A stretch of DNA of 64,000 nt from Ziziphus jujuba (Eukaryota; Streptophyta; Magnoliopsida; Rosales; Rhamnaceae), in contig NC_083389.1 of NCBI RefSeq assembly GCF_031755915.1, forward strand, positions 17,291,001-17,355,000. Direction: 5' to 3'. The translations under genes and the position numbers were made by a program. Shown here piece after piece: positions 1 to 10,323 of this stretch. The stretch's first letter is position 1. Each line of letters opens with the position of its first letter. The notes under the pieces were generated by a model. The model had not been told where the DNA came from and searched no databases. It saw only the letters and a list, made by a program, of their open reading frames with translations.

Positions 1-13
1 TTCAAACAGTGTG

Positions 14-1850
14 CCAAAGCAGGTGGACTTTAAGGTGGAGGAAGTGAGTACTTCATATAATTGTTCAGTTTCAGGCCCCGTTGAGACAAGTACTCCTGTA
101 GAAGAGGAGATAGTTGAAGAGGTGCAGGAGCACTCAATTGCCAAGGATAGACTTCGTAGGAAGATCAAAAAGCCCTTTAGTTTGGCTGACTATGTCAATT
201 TTGCTTGTGTTGCAGCATAGGAGATTGAGGTCCTAGTGATCCTCGCACCTATTATAAAGCCATTTCATATGAGGATTCAACAAAGTGGTTAATTGCTATG
301 CAAGAGAGGTGGAGTCATTTCATAAAAACTATACTTGGGAGTTAGTATTACCTTCCAGAGGGTAAGAAGATTATGGGATGAAAATGGGTCTATAGTATTA
401 CCTTGGTGTTGAAAATGCAAGGTATAATGCATGTCTAGTAGCGAAAGGGTATTCATAGATATAGAGAGTTGATTTTAATGATATTTTTCCCCTGTTGTTA
501 AACATACTTCTATTTGTGTCTTGTTAGTGCTAGTTGCTATGCATGATTTGGAGTTAGAGCAACTAGATGTGAAAACCACTTTCTTGCATAGTGAGCTTGA
601 GGAGACCATTTGTATACAGCAGCCGAAAGGTTTTGAGGTTGAAGGAAAAGAGGACTATGTCTGCTTGTTGAAAAGGTCCTTATATGGTCTGAAGTAGTCC
701 CCTCGTCAGTGGTAAGCGGTTTGATGGGTTTATGTTTAGCCATGCCTATTCTAGGAGCCAATATGATAGCTGTGTGTATTTTAGGAAGTTGGAGAATAGC
801 TCATTCATCTATTTATTGCTTTATGTTGATGACACACCGATAGCGACAAAAAAGAAATCAAATATCAACAAATTGAAAGTAAAGTTGAGTGGTGAATTTG
901 AGATGAAAAAGATTTGGGAGCAATAAAGAAGATTCTTGGTATGGAGTTTAAGACAGATAGATCTGCAGGTAAACTTTTCTTCACTCTGAGATCTTTTGTT
1001 GAGAAAGTTCCGGAGTGTTTGGGGATGAAGAAAGCTAAACTTGTAAGTACTCCATTGGCTGCTCATTTTAGATTGTGTGCTAAAATATATCACCACAGTT
1101 TGATAGAGATATTGAGTATATGTCACATTTTCCTTACTCTAACGTTGTTGGTAGTTTGATGTATGCATGGTGTGTACCTATTTTGACATTGCACATGTTG
1201 TTAATGTTGTGAGCATGTATATGGCTAATCTTGGCAAACAGCACTGGCAAGCTGTCAAGTAGATTCTAAGGTACTTGAGAGGTACTATTGACACTTGTTT
1301 AGAGTTTGGTAGAAATAAAGAGGGTGTGATTGGATATGTTGATGCAGATTTTGTTGAGGACCTTGATAGGAAGAGATCCACTACTGGTTATGGGTTTACT
1401 CTTGGAGACATAGCTATCAGTTGGAAGTCCATTTTGTAGGCAATAATTGCACTATCAACCACAGAAGCTGGGTATATGGCTATAGCTAAAGCGGTGAAAG
1501 AAGTTATTTGGTTGAGGGGGTTGATAGGTGAGTTGAGTTCTGAGCATGACACTACAGTCATCAATTGTGACAGTCAGAGTGTTATCTATCTCACTAAGGA
1601 TCAGATGTATCATGAAGAACGAAGCACATTAACGTAAGATATCACTTTGTATAAGGTGTATTTGAGGAAGGTGATATTGGTGTCCAAAAAGTGTCTACTG
1701 TTGACAATGCTGTAGATGACAAAGTCTTTTCCAGTTAGCAAGTTTAGGCATTGCTTAGACTTTGTTGATTGCTTGGATAGTTGAGATTGCCCTTTGGGGC
1801 TTATTTTGGAGATGGTGTTACTATTTTCTGTAGTCCTTTGGTGCAAGATG
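14..1850 (+). pseudogene. Broken copia pol: reverse transcriptase and RNase H
   Basis: Pieces in all three forward frames add up to the C-terminal half of a copia polyprotein. Around 130-220 is the segment before the RT domain (RRKIKKPFSLADYV). Around 360-720 is the RT fingers/palm with LEQLDVKTTFLH and an in-frame stop after SLYGLK. At about 820 is the RT catalytic box YVDD. At 1270-1330 is the ILRYLRGT motif, and at 1420-1600 the RNase H with the ALSTTEAGYMA and NCDSQS segments. In copia elements this part copies the genomic RNA into cDNA. Frames change at least at about 220, 690, 910 and 1080, and stops occur near 1262 and 1438. Integrase is absent because it lies upstream of the window. 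Confidence 0.88.
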
Positions 1851-1873
1851 TTTGAGTTAAGGTGGAGATTTAT

Positions 1874-2175
1874 TGGAAAATAACTTAAAATCTTGGGCCC
1901 GTTTTAGGCCTAATTTTGTTTTTGTCATGTAAATACCCATGTATATCAGTTGCTAGGGTTTTCAATAACATTGTGAGATTTGAGAGACTGAGTGTATTAG
2001 GGTTTTTTGGCTTTCTAAAAGTTAATTTCTCCATCAATCTTAAACAATTCTTTTTTATAATGGATTACAAATTCTACCTTCTCCTATGGACATAGGTACA
2101 TCGCTGAACCATGTCAAATTTCTGTGTCACTATTTTTCTTTCTCACTTTATTTCTTTTTTCCACAACTCCTAACA
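1874..2175 (+). repeat. Copia 3' LTR
   Basis: About 302 bases, opening TGGAAAATAAC directly after a purine-rich tract and closing TCCTAACA, the TG...CA boundaries expected of an LTR. It contains the aggcctaa/gggcccgttt segment and pyrimidine-rich 3' half common in plant copia LTRs. Only one LTR is in the window, so the ends are inferred from the boundary motifs and the position next to RNase H. Confidence 0.7.
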
Positions 2176-2350
2176 ATTTGTAAGTTCAAAGAACTCCTTG
2201 ACAACACAAACTAATAGATATACACACATTTAGAATACAATAGTTAAAAACATCAAACAAAGTTTTAGAAACTTACCTGGTAGCAATTCTTTCTTTCTCT
2301 CTAGATTTCGAGGTTTGGAAAGCGTAGTTATTCGAATTTGGAAGGTATTT

Positions 2351-2669
2351 TGATAGGGATCGACTTGGCTTACATGCCACGTACCCATTGCCATACACAT
2401 AACAGTGGAGTATTTGGGTACCAAAAGTGTCCGTTAATCATGGAGCAGTTGTAGAACCATGTCTTCCATTAATGTACAGTTATTATTTTACAATTACTAC
2501 TCCTAGAATTTAGATATGTTTTTAATATGTAGTGATCATATAAGTTACAGAGGAATTTATGAAGTATCTTTTTCAATCCTTTGTTCTTTTTTTCTAATTT
2601 CCTGCTCTTCTTCTTTGAATCTTTTCTATCTTTCTTCTTATATGTTCTTGGAGAATTAAGAACATATCA
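2351..2669 (+). repeat. 5' LTR of the 1.8-kb element
   Basis: Direct repeat of 3845-4164, with TG...CA boundaries and a primer binding site directly downstream. Confidence 0.88.
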
Positions 2670-2689
2670 TTTGGTATCAAAGCAACAAT

Positions 2690-3300
2690 TCCATGGAGAC
2701 TCGTGGCAAGACAAATATAGAATTTTGGGTTGAAGTATAGGAGATATTGACCATATATGATTTTAACATTAAGCAAATTAACATCACTTGTAGTTGATTC
2801 TTTCGGAGCTTCAAATCCTACGCTTAAGATAAGCATCGAAGGCTTCTAAACATGAGGTTAACCCATTTGCTTTACGAAAAACCTCATAAAACCACACCTC
2901 TGGCCACTTAGACAATTCTCAGTACCACATAAATATTAAGCTCTCTTTTCCAACAATTGATGGGGCTAATCCGAGTGGATAGATTTACAAGGTGAAGCAG
3001 TACTTTAAATTCAAGGGGCTCCTCCAATGTAGTAGGTTCCATTAGCCTCCTTCTATCTTGAAGGAATTGCTCTCCAGTGGCATCGATGGTTCATAAAGTT
3101 TAAAGGGCCACTTACTTAGATCAAATTTACAAAGAATGTGCTTTACTGCTTTAGGCCAATTGACTATGAGGATCCTTTAGAAGCTTTCACTAGGTGACTA
3201 AATTGAGAATATATCAACAGAGAATTATAGGTCTACCTTCATCAGTGGAGATAAGGTATTACAAATGATATTAGAGCCTATACCTCAGTGGGAATTGTGC
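2690..3300 (+). pseudogene. Gypsy-type gag relic
   Basis: Forward-frame pieces read SFPTIDGANPSG and IYKVKQYFKFKG near 2950-3030, then LQWHRWF and KNVLYCF and DYEDPLEAFTR near 3065-3190. This is the order of the capsid part of plant Ty3/gypsy gag proteins, which package the element RNA. Stops and frameshifts make it non-coding. No protease, reverse transcriptase or integrase follows before the 3' LTR. Confidence 0.65.
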
Positions 3301-3844
3301 CAGCAATGACGCTGGATCCAAAGGGGGTGAATTGTGATGACCAGTTGGCACAGTACCTCTTCCATCCACTCTCACTGGTTGTCATAATTCCACATCGCTC
3401 AGGGTGTGGTATGGGAGATAGTTCAAATGTAATGATAATCACTCTTATAATGCCAAAGGCTTTTCAAAGCGATTTACTTCAAAGTTTGGAAGAACTTCTA
3501 AGTTAAGTGTGCTTATGCGAGAGTAGTCCAATGATGAGTAACCTCTTAGGAAACATTGAACAAAAATCACATACCAAGTATTATAGCTATGGCTAAATTG
3601 AGGACAATATAGGTAAAGAGTGATAAATCCACTTCTCCACCAATGGAGACATGATGTTACACTATTGGGGTGGTCAGACTTATTAAGGAGTGCAACTAAC
3701 TATAATGAAAAAGTTATGCTCTTCTCCACAAAACGGAGGGGGACAGTCTCCATGTTTCATTGTGAATACTACAATGAACAAACTCCTTTAGCGAAAGATC
3801 AAGTGGTGATTTTTCGTGACTTCATCCTGCAAACAAGGATGTTC

Positions 3845-4164
3845 TGACAGGATTGTACTTGGCTTACATGCCACGTCCATTGCCATACACATAACAGTGG
3901 GGTATTTGGGTACCAAAAGTGTTCTTCTATCATGAAGCAGTTGTAGAACTATGTCTTCCACTATTGTAAAATTATTATTTTACAATTATCACTCCTTAGA
4001 ATATTGGTATATGTTTTAAATATGTAGTGGTCGTTCCAGTTATGGAGGAGTGTATGAAGTATCTTTTCCAATACTCTATTCTTCTTTTCTAATTTCTTGT
4101 TCTTCTTCTCTGAATGTTTCCTAACTTTCTTCTTTTATGTTCTTAGAGAATTAAGAACATATCA
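3845..4164 (+). repeat. 3' LTR of the 1.8-kb element
   Basis: Direct repeat of 2351-2669. It is followed at once by the second TATTT target copy and the resumed 5-phosphatase relic. No strong polypurine tract is left before it. Confidence 0.88.
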
Positions 4165-4200
4165 TATTTGTAAGTCGGAGCTAAAAATATTCCTTACCCA

Positions 4201-5334
4201 TGATTTAATTAGTCATGCTCGTGCTGAGTGCACTTCTTACCTCTCTTTCTTAAATAATTGCACCATTTGTTGCTACCATCAAAAACCTCTCATGTCACTT
4301 GGATGAAATTGGATTTAATTTATGTGAAGCCCTCTCATGGTTAGATTATAGGTCTATACGAAACCTAACAAGGTCACCAAACCATTGTAGACAACGCATA
4401 AGGGATGTTCATCGAAATCCATTTATTTTAATAATAACTAATCCAATCTAATTACTAATTGGTTTTATAATTTTTAATCAAATTTAGATTGATTTCAACT
4501 TCTAATCCAATCCAATCCAATTTGATAATGGTAGGTTTGGATTAGATTGGATGGTCAATTTAGAATTGAGTTTGGATTTGGGTTTGTAAACATTAGGTTT
4601 TTGAATTTTTAAATAGAGAAGTTTTAGTTGTACTACAAACGAACTTTATACAGTTCTATAATAAATTTACATTTTTACCTCATTTAAAATTATTATTAAA
4701 TACATTTAATAATTAAAAATATTTGTGTTCAAAAATTTTAGATAGATTCAAAAGTATGTTACTGAACATCTCAAATGTATTGAGAAGTATGCAGTTGAAT
4801 ATTTTTAAAGATGAACATTCAAATATGTTTAGAAGTATATGATTGAACATTTCAAATGTATTCAGAAAATTGAACGTTTCAAATATATTAAAAAATATGC
4901 AATTAAACTTATTTGGAGAGTTCTAATTTTGAGATTGAACAATCCAACGATACATCTCTCCATTGCCCAAAAGTGTTTTGATTAGAAAGAAAATTCCATG
5001 AAATTTTTGTAACTATTAGTTTCATTTAAAAGCATTATGATTAGCTGTCCAATCACGATTACTAGTTTTCGTGGAGAGCTTCCATGAAGTGGTACTTAAT
5101 CTATGAACCAAATATGCTTTTGGCTTAGTTGAAACTGTATGAATTGCGAGTATTTTAGGTGGTAAGCATATTGTATAAAGTTGTTTTATATTTTTTTTTT
5201 TATGTTTAAATAGTAGCATGTAAATAATGGTATTGTATAAAGTTTTTTTTGGAGTTGTGAAAAAAAAAATTCTCTGTTAGATATTAGGTCGTTGGAACTT
5301 GAATTTAACATTTTGAAACCATGGATTTTGATAA
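4201..5334. other. Gene-free AT-rich stretch with a degenerate minisatellite
   Basis: No reading frame or element can be named here. Around 4500-4560 are repeats of the word atccaatcc and its complement. From about 4735 to 4920 the words gaacatttcaaatgtatt and agaagtatgcagttgaa recur three or four times with many changes, which looks like a decayed tandem array with a unit of roughly 55-60 bases. Confidence 0.5.
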
Positions 5335-5771
5335 TTAACCTAAATGAAAGAAGTGCTCATACTTATATAACACTTAATCATTTCCTTTTTAAATTATTCA
5401 CTGGTTTTACCCTTTCTTATCTTGCATCATTTAAAGCTCATAGGTCTTATAATCCATCTCCTAGCGTCTTCACTAGCAAGGGTCTAGCGTCTTCGCTAGC
5501 ACACTTTCGATTGGGTTCAAATTCTAATACCAATTTGTAACAGCAAAGATTTACAATTCAACTCCAGTAGTATAATATTGTACACTCTGGGTCTAACCCA
5601 TACGACTTTGTTTTTGGCCCAAGCATGCTTGACTTGCCCAAAAGGCCTCGTACTAATGGGAAAAATTCCATGCATATATACAACTTAACCATCTCCTTCT
5701 TGAATGATGTGAATTGTTTACTGTTCTTATCTTTTCCTACTTTGCAACTTTTACAGCTAACAAATCTTATG
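5335..5771 (-). mobile_element. TRIM element, copy 3 (minus strand, truncated 3' LTR)
   Basis: On the minus strand an LTR runs from about 5771 to 5536 and ends GCTGTTACA. It is followed by the primer binding site TTGGTATTAGA and an 84-base interior (5535-5452), then a second, diverged and shortened LTR copy (5451 to about 5335). The interior reads GGTATTAGAA, ACCC, ATCGA and GCTAGCGAAGACGCTAG in the same order as the interiors of the TRIMs at 9897 and 15521, so all three belong to one family. This is the oldest copy. The LTR edges are estimated from the internal repeat, and no target duplication is visible because one end is missing. Confidence 0.7.
5461..5499 (-). other. Duplicated hairpin in the interior of TRIM copy 3
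   Basis: Two adjacent stem-loops, at 5461-5476 and 5484-5499 (plus-strand CTAGCGTCTTCACTAG and CTAGCGTCTTCGCTAG). Each has a 6-bp stem and a 4-base loop. They correspond to the single hairpin at 10109-10124 in TRIM copy 1. Confidence 0.7.
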
Positions 5772-6014
5772 GATTGGTCTTTATAACTTTATGTCCAATT
5801 TGGGTTAGGCCTAGTTGGGTTTGAGGAAACTAGATGAGCACTTAAATGTATTGTAAAAAATAATTAAAAAAATACAATAATATTCATTTTTGGATTTTTT
5901 TTTGTTTTGTTTTGTTTTTTTTTTTTTTGGGTGTCATAATTATGTTGGGATGGGAATTTGGCACGTTAAGTCAGGTAAATGCCGATTAACAAGGAATAGG
6001 GTTGTGGTGTTATT
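5772..6014. other. Spacer between TRIM copy 3 and copia gag
   Basis: AT-rich, with a T-rich tract at 5896-5930. No feature seen. Confidence 0.4.
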
Positions 6015-7110
6015 GGGATGGGTTTTTTATGGGGGCAGGGTAGATTTCCCTTAAGTCATATTTACTTGACCCATTTGCCATTCATAACTCAAGTTGATAC
6101 CTTTGTCATAACTCATGTGTTAAATGGTCTCAGTCAAGAGTATAAGGATATTTTAACTACTATTTGTGCTTACAATAAAGTATTTCTTTCAAAGAGCTAC
6201 ATGAAGCTTGTCAGTTATGTAGACTTTCTCAAGCATACATGTCCTTTTCAAATGATAACTCCATGCTCATTACGGCTCATTGTGTCAATATATTTGAATC
6301 TCATCCCGAAGGTTCTTTTAATTAAAACCATGGTCATCATCCTGATTATGATAATGGCAATCCTTCACAATATTGCTCTTCATAAACCAAACAAGATTCT
6401 TCCTCCTATAAGATAAGGGTAATCCTGGCTCTTGGTTTTTTGGCTATTTGGTTCCATTCTTGGACAAGAGGCTAGGTATTGTCACAAGCTTCTTGCACTC
6501 ATCTCATGGTTATCCATTGCCTAGGTCTCTTTGCTTTACCATTGTTTGTTAAACCACCATAGCCTCACTCTCTTTTTACTTCTCTTGCCGAATCATGCCC
6601 ACTTTGTAACTCACTAATCCACTTCTCCATCCAACTGGTTTGTTGATTTGGTTGCTTCTAATCATGTAACTTTGGATCCCTCTAATATTTCACTTCATAC
6701 ATGTTATGATGGGTTCGAAGATATAATTGTTGGCGATGGTAAAATACTTCCTATTACCCACACCAACACCACTCGTCTCTTTTCTCCGGCAAAATCTTTT
6801 TTTATTATTTGATTTTTTTTATATCTCTCATATGAAAAGGAATTTGTTACCTATTCTGAAATTATGCTTTGATAATGATATCTCCATTGAATTTTTAATA
6901 TCTTCATTTATTGCAAAAGATCTTTGTATAGGGTGGTGTAAGGATAGAATAAAGATGGCATCTATGAGTGACCCATACATCAATCAACTCCTATATCCTT
7001 ACTTTAGCTAGTGTCAAGGCAGCCATGCAAGTCTAACATAATAGATTAGTCATCCATCCTCTAAAATCTTGCACCATTTAATTATTACCTACGATATTCA
7101 AGTGTCATTT
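6015..7110 (+). pseudogene. Copia gag, protease and pre-integrase remnant
   Basis: From about 6080 to 6240 the frame gives VLNGLSQEYKDILTTI and KLVSYVDFLKHTCPF, which fits the gag domain of plant copia elements. Around 6640-6700, after frame shifts, the protease start appears (SNHVTLDPSNIS, with the DSGAS box decayed) and the segment VGDGKILPITHTN at about 6730. The 6830-6990 part reads the pre-integrase segment (RNLLPI, LCFDNDISIEF). No integrase, RT or LTR follows, so this is an internal fragment unrelated in position to the pol at the start of the window. Confidence 0.7.
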
Positions 7111-7279
7111 TCTTGGACTCCTTTTATGCCATATAAATATTGCAAATGCAATAAAATGAATAGGCTGTCATTTTCTTCACCATTTTTTATAAGTTCTTAG
7201 TATAGTAATCCAAGTGTTAGAGGATACAAGCTCTAACTTTCAGTTTCCATTGAAAGAAAGGAAAATCATAGGGAACATT

Positions 7280-8030
7280 TCAAGTAAAAGTCTAGTTAAT
7301 AAAAGGTGCCAGAGTCCTTTATGAAATTTATAAGAAGGTTCCTAAATTTGGCTCTAAAATGCTATCACGAGCAAGATGACCTCTCTTTGATGGAAGTTTT
7401 CATCATTAATATGTTGGTCAAATATAGTTCACATTTAGAGAACATGAATATTAACAAATTCTCAAGAAATCTAGAAGCCTCTCAAAAAAAGTCATTGTCA
7501 GTTAAAAAAACCTACATGAACTTGAAAAACCAAGAAAAGGGACGCACCAATCTTTGGCATTATTAGATAAGAATCAAAAGGAATATAGGAGACATCCATG
7601 AAAAGACAAAAAAATGTATTTGCCAATCCCATGGTCGGATGTAGAAGTTCAAGTAATCTTAGATTAATGGATCCATATGTGCTTATACACCTTTCCAACC
7701 AAGGAATTCCATTACCAAGGCGCATAAAGATCATCTATTATTTTGCGATCTCCATAAAGATATTGGTGGCCTAACTTTGGCATGCCAATCAATGAAGAGA
7801 AAAATTCATGTCAAATTAAAGACATTACCTTTGAGATACTAAATAAGAGTCAAACAATCAATGATGACCCATTGCCAAGGCGTAAAAGAAATAAGATAGC
7901 AACCATAACATCATTTGTACTTTCAAGCACTACTTCCCTTATTGAGAATTATAATGTTACATCCCATAAAAGAATATGGAAGAATGATCCAAAGCGATAT
8001 GATGTCGTATGGGAAAAAGCATAAGGAGTT
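7280..8030 (+). pseudogene. Gypsy gag remnant
   Basis: The frame at 7306-7566 has FIRRFLNLALKCYH, MEVFIINMLVKYSSHLEN and FSRNLEASQKKSLSVKKT. This arrangement is seen in plant gypsy gag capsid domains. From 7690 to 7830, in other frames, are QGIPLPR and HLLFCDLHKDIGH with SMKRKIHVKLK, fitting the spacer after the capsid. The family is inferred from motif order only. It lies between a copia fragment and a LINE fragment, with no LTR of its own visible. Confidence 0.5.
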
Positions 8031-8032
8031 AC

Positions 8033-8192
8033 GTGAAAGCCTTTTAAATGAGATATTTCACACCTCTTAATTACGACATGCATATGCTAGACCCTCTAGG
8101 TTAGAGAGCTGTGTGAAGTCCTTTTGAATGAGATATACCACACCTCTTAGTTACAACATGCATATGCTAGACCCTCTAGGTTAGAGGGATGT
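8033..8192. repeat. Two-copy 80-base tandem duplication
   Basis: Units 8033-8112 and 8113-8192 share gacatgcatatgctag-type words and accctctaggttagag, with about ten differences. The unit is not part of a recognised reading frame and sits between the gypsy gag and the LINE fragment. Confidence 0.8.
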
Positions 8193-8379
8193 GTTTAATT
8201 AGGACTGAGCCACTGTATCCAGCATGTCTTATGACTACTAAGCATAAATTAGCAACTTATCGACTGTAGAAGAGAAATTTGTACCCTATGCTATAAGAAT
8301 ATAATAGAGAGTGTAGCCATAATTTTTCATGTAAGAAGGTGTACACAAGATTCTAAAATGCCCGATGAAATACCCAAAG

Positions 8380-9880
8380 GTTTTCATTATTTAAGGCAAA
8401 AATGATGGGACAAAGTTATGCACATGGCTTTAAAAAAGAATATGTCCAAAGCCTATGGTAGAATGGAATGGGATTTTTTTTTATATATGGTCTGCCTCAA
8501 CTTTAGTTTTTTTCCATAAAGAGGTTCAAAGAAAGAAGATCCCCTTTAGTTTTATCTTAAAAATGGGGCAAGGAGATCTTCTTTTCCCTTATTTATTCAT
8601 TAATAATTGTCCACGTTACTAAACAAAAAAGCTAGTGATTTCATTCTTTGTGGTTTAAAATTTACAATAAAAGCTCCCTCTATGTCAGATCTTTTCTTTG
8701 TTAATGATAGTCTTTTTTTCTTGCATGCTTTAGTGGGTGATTGCATCATGTCATGCAGATGCTTGGAGGTTTATTGCAAAGCTTCAAGATAGAGCATTGA
8801 TTTCAATAAGTCTAGTGTGTTTTGCAGTTACAAAAATTCAAGGAATTTTCAAGAAAGGATCTGAAACTTGTTGGCAGTGAAAATAATAATGACCACGTTT
8901 GATAAATACCTGAGTTTTCTATGGAGCTACGGTAAATCAAAAATAAAAGTTTTGTCAAGTATCAAGGAGAGGGTGATAAAGAAAGTTACTGGTTGGAAAG
9001 CTAAGCTTTTTTTAAAGGCAAGAAAGAAGACTATTATAAAAGCCATTGCCTAATTTATATTCTCTTATACAATGTTGGTAATCGAGCTTCCTAAACCCAT
9101 ATATAAGGAGCTAACCTCAACGACTCATCAATTTTGGTGCAATAATATAGGGGGTAACCATGGGGTTCATTAGATGAGGAAGAATCATCTCATTAGGACA
9201 AAAAGACAAGGGGACCTAAATTCTTTTAATTTAACCATCCTTGCGAAGTAAGCTTAGCGATTCTAGAAGAATCTTAATGCCCTTTAGGTTAAGGTGCTCA
9301 CTAGATTTAGTCTAACGTTGTCTTCTTCTTCATAGAGTTAAAGGAGCTAATAATTGTTCCTTATCATGGAGGAGTTTGGTGCAAGGTAAGATTTTTATGC
9401 TCGATTTGCTCGTTGGAGAGTAGAAAATGGTTCCTTAATTCAACTATTGTCTAATCAATAGGGACAATGGGCATATCATAATCTAATTTTAAGGTTCTTG
9501 AAGTGGAATAAGTCAATGATCTTCCTATATAAAATCCTTTTAAATAGGATGTAGTAAAGTTTGGCCCATGATCCCTTTAAGGTTGGCGAAACAAAGTCTA
9601 GGTTATCCCTCTTTCAGTAAAAGGACTTAATGAATCATTAATTTGGCAATATAGTAAGAACGAAACAATATCTATTAAGTCTCACTATCATTTCCTTGTA
9701 GAGGATAAAGGAGGTAGAAATAACTCCCAAGATTCCTTTTTTCATTGCCTTACGTTGAAGTTATGGAATAAAGTATGGTTGTTAAAGGTGGCTCCAAAAA
9801 TGCTTCATTTTGTTTGATAAGATCTTTATGACAGCTTGCCCATTAAAATTGATCTAGCTCATCACATATTCCAGTTCCCA
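8380..9880 (+). pseudogene. Non-LTR (LINE) reverse transcriptase remnant
   Basis: The frames contain the decayed order of a plant LINE ORF2 C-terminus. At 8600-8790 is the palm region with LFFVNDSLFFLHA in place of the FADD box. At 8940-9050 is IKERVIKKVTGWKAKLF and LKARKKTIIKAIA (usual form GWKxKxLSxAGKxxLIKAV). From about 9600 to 9880 is the zinc-binding RT-associated domain with LIWQYSKN and a KVAPKMLHFV-like segment. Such proteins nick DNA and prime cDNA at the nick. Many stops are present. The 5' end, including the endonuclease, is missing, and the 3' end runs directly into the gypsy LTR at 9889. Confidence 0.75.
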
Positions 9881-9896
9881 AGGGGGGGTGTAACAA

Positions 9897-10323
9897 TGTA
9901 ACATCCCACATCGGTTGGAAAGTGGAACGAAGCATGGCTTATAAGCGTGTGGATACCTTTCCTTTCAAGAGGCCTTTTTCTGTGACCCACCATTGTACTG
10001 GGGTCGGGAAGAGCAAAACCGTGCGGGCCGGGCCCAAAGCGGACAATATCTTGATGCGGGTGGTCTGGACTATTACAGTGGTATCAGAATCGGACCCGGA
10101 TCGATGTGCCAGCGAGGACGCTGGGCCCTAAGTAGGGTGGATTGTAACATCCCACATCGGCTGGAAAGGGGAACGAAGCATGGCTTATAAGCGTGTGGAT
10201 ACCTTTCCCTTCAAGAGGCCTTTTCCTGTGACCCACCGTTGTACTGGGGTCGGGAAGAGCAAAACCGTGCGGGCCGGGTCCAAAGCGGACAATATCTTGA
10301 TGCGGATGGTCTAGACTGTTACA
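9897..10323 (+). mobile_element. TRIM element, copy 1 (complete, 427 bases, AACAA target duplication)
   Basis: Two LTRs of exactly 181 bases (9897-10077 and 10143-10323) open TGTAACATCCCACATCGG and end ATTACA or GTTACA. Between them are only 65 bases: a primer binding site (gtggtatcagaa, 10078-10089), a central hairpin, and a purine-rich tract (aagtagggtgga, 10130-10141). AACAA flanks both sides (9892-9896 and 10324-10328). The LTRs are nearly identical, so the insertion is fairly young. This is the layout of terminal-repeat retrotransposons in miniature, which code for nothing and move with borrowed enzymes. Confidence 0.93.
10109..10124 (+). other. Hairpin in the interior of TRIM copy 1
   Basis: CCAGCG-AGGA-CGCTGG, a perfect 6-bp stem with a 4-base loop, followed by ggccc. 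The same position in the other family members keeps the pairing through changed bases. Confidence 0.75.

Larger units (their letters stand above)
1..2175 (+). mobile_element. Ty1/copia LTR retrotransposon, 3' part (pol remnant plus 3' LTR)
   Basis: The window opens inside a copia-type pol reading on the plus strand. It runs through the linker before the reverse transcriptase, the reverse transcriptase and the RNase H, then a purine-rich stretch (aaggtggaga, around 1860) and a 3' LTR. Many stop codons and frameshifts interrupt it, so it is dead. The 5' half and the 5' LTR lie outside the window, so insertion age and target duplication cannot be judged. Confidence 0.9.
2351..4164 (+). mobile_element. 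Complete non-autonomous LTR retrotransposon (gypsy-type gag relic), TATTT target duplication
   Basis: Two direct repeats of 319 and 320 bases (2351-2669, 3845-4164) share cttacatgccacg near the start and agaattaagaacatatca at the end. Each opens TGA and closes TCA. The 5' LTR is followed by TGGTATCAAAGC (2672-2683), a primer binding site for initiator tRNA-Met. Flanking bases are TATTT on both sides (2346-2350 and 4165-4169). The 1.18-kb interior has only a decayed gag, so the element could move only with enzymes supplied by another element. The LTRs differ at many sites, so the insertion is old. Confidence 0.9.
2186..4200 (-). pseudogene. Relic of a type I inositol polyphosphate 5-phosphatase exon and intron, split by an LTR element
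   Basis: Two segments, 2186-2350 and 4165 to about 4200, together match the 3' half of exon 9 and the following intron of the intact gene at 18374-18590. Read on the minus strand across the junction they give APTYKY then LPNSNNY and [10 protein letters not shown]. The intact gene has [13 protein letters not shown] and [10 protein letters not shown]. The 5' splice site GTAAGT is still present at about 2273, and the intron part has lost about 17 bases relative to the gene. The last codons (RIAT against RTPA) are altered. The sequence between the segments is a complete LTR element with a TATTT target duplication, so the relic was continuous before that insertion. Its other edge stops about ten bases from the copia LTR. 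It may come from the neighbouring gene or a paralogue. Confidence 0.82.

Noticed and set aside
9897..10323. CRISPR-like direct repeats with a short spacer
   Set aside because: Only two repeats of 181 bases with a primer binding site, purine tract and target duplication. This is an LTR element in a plant.
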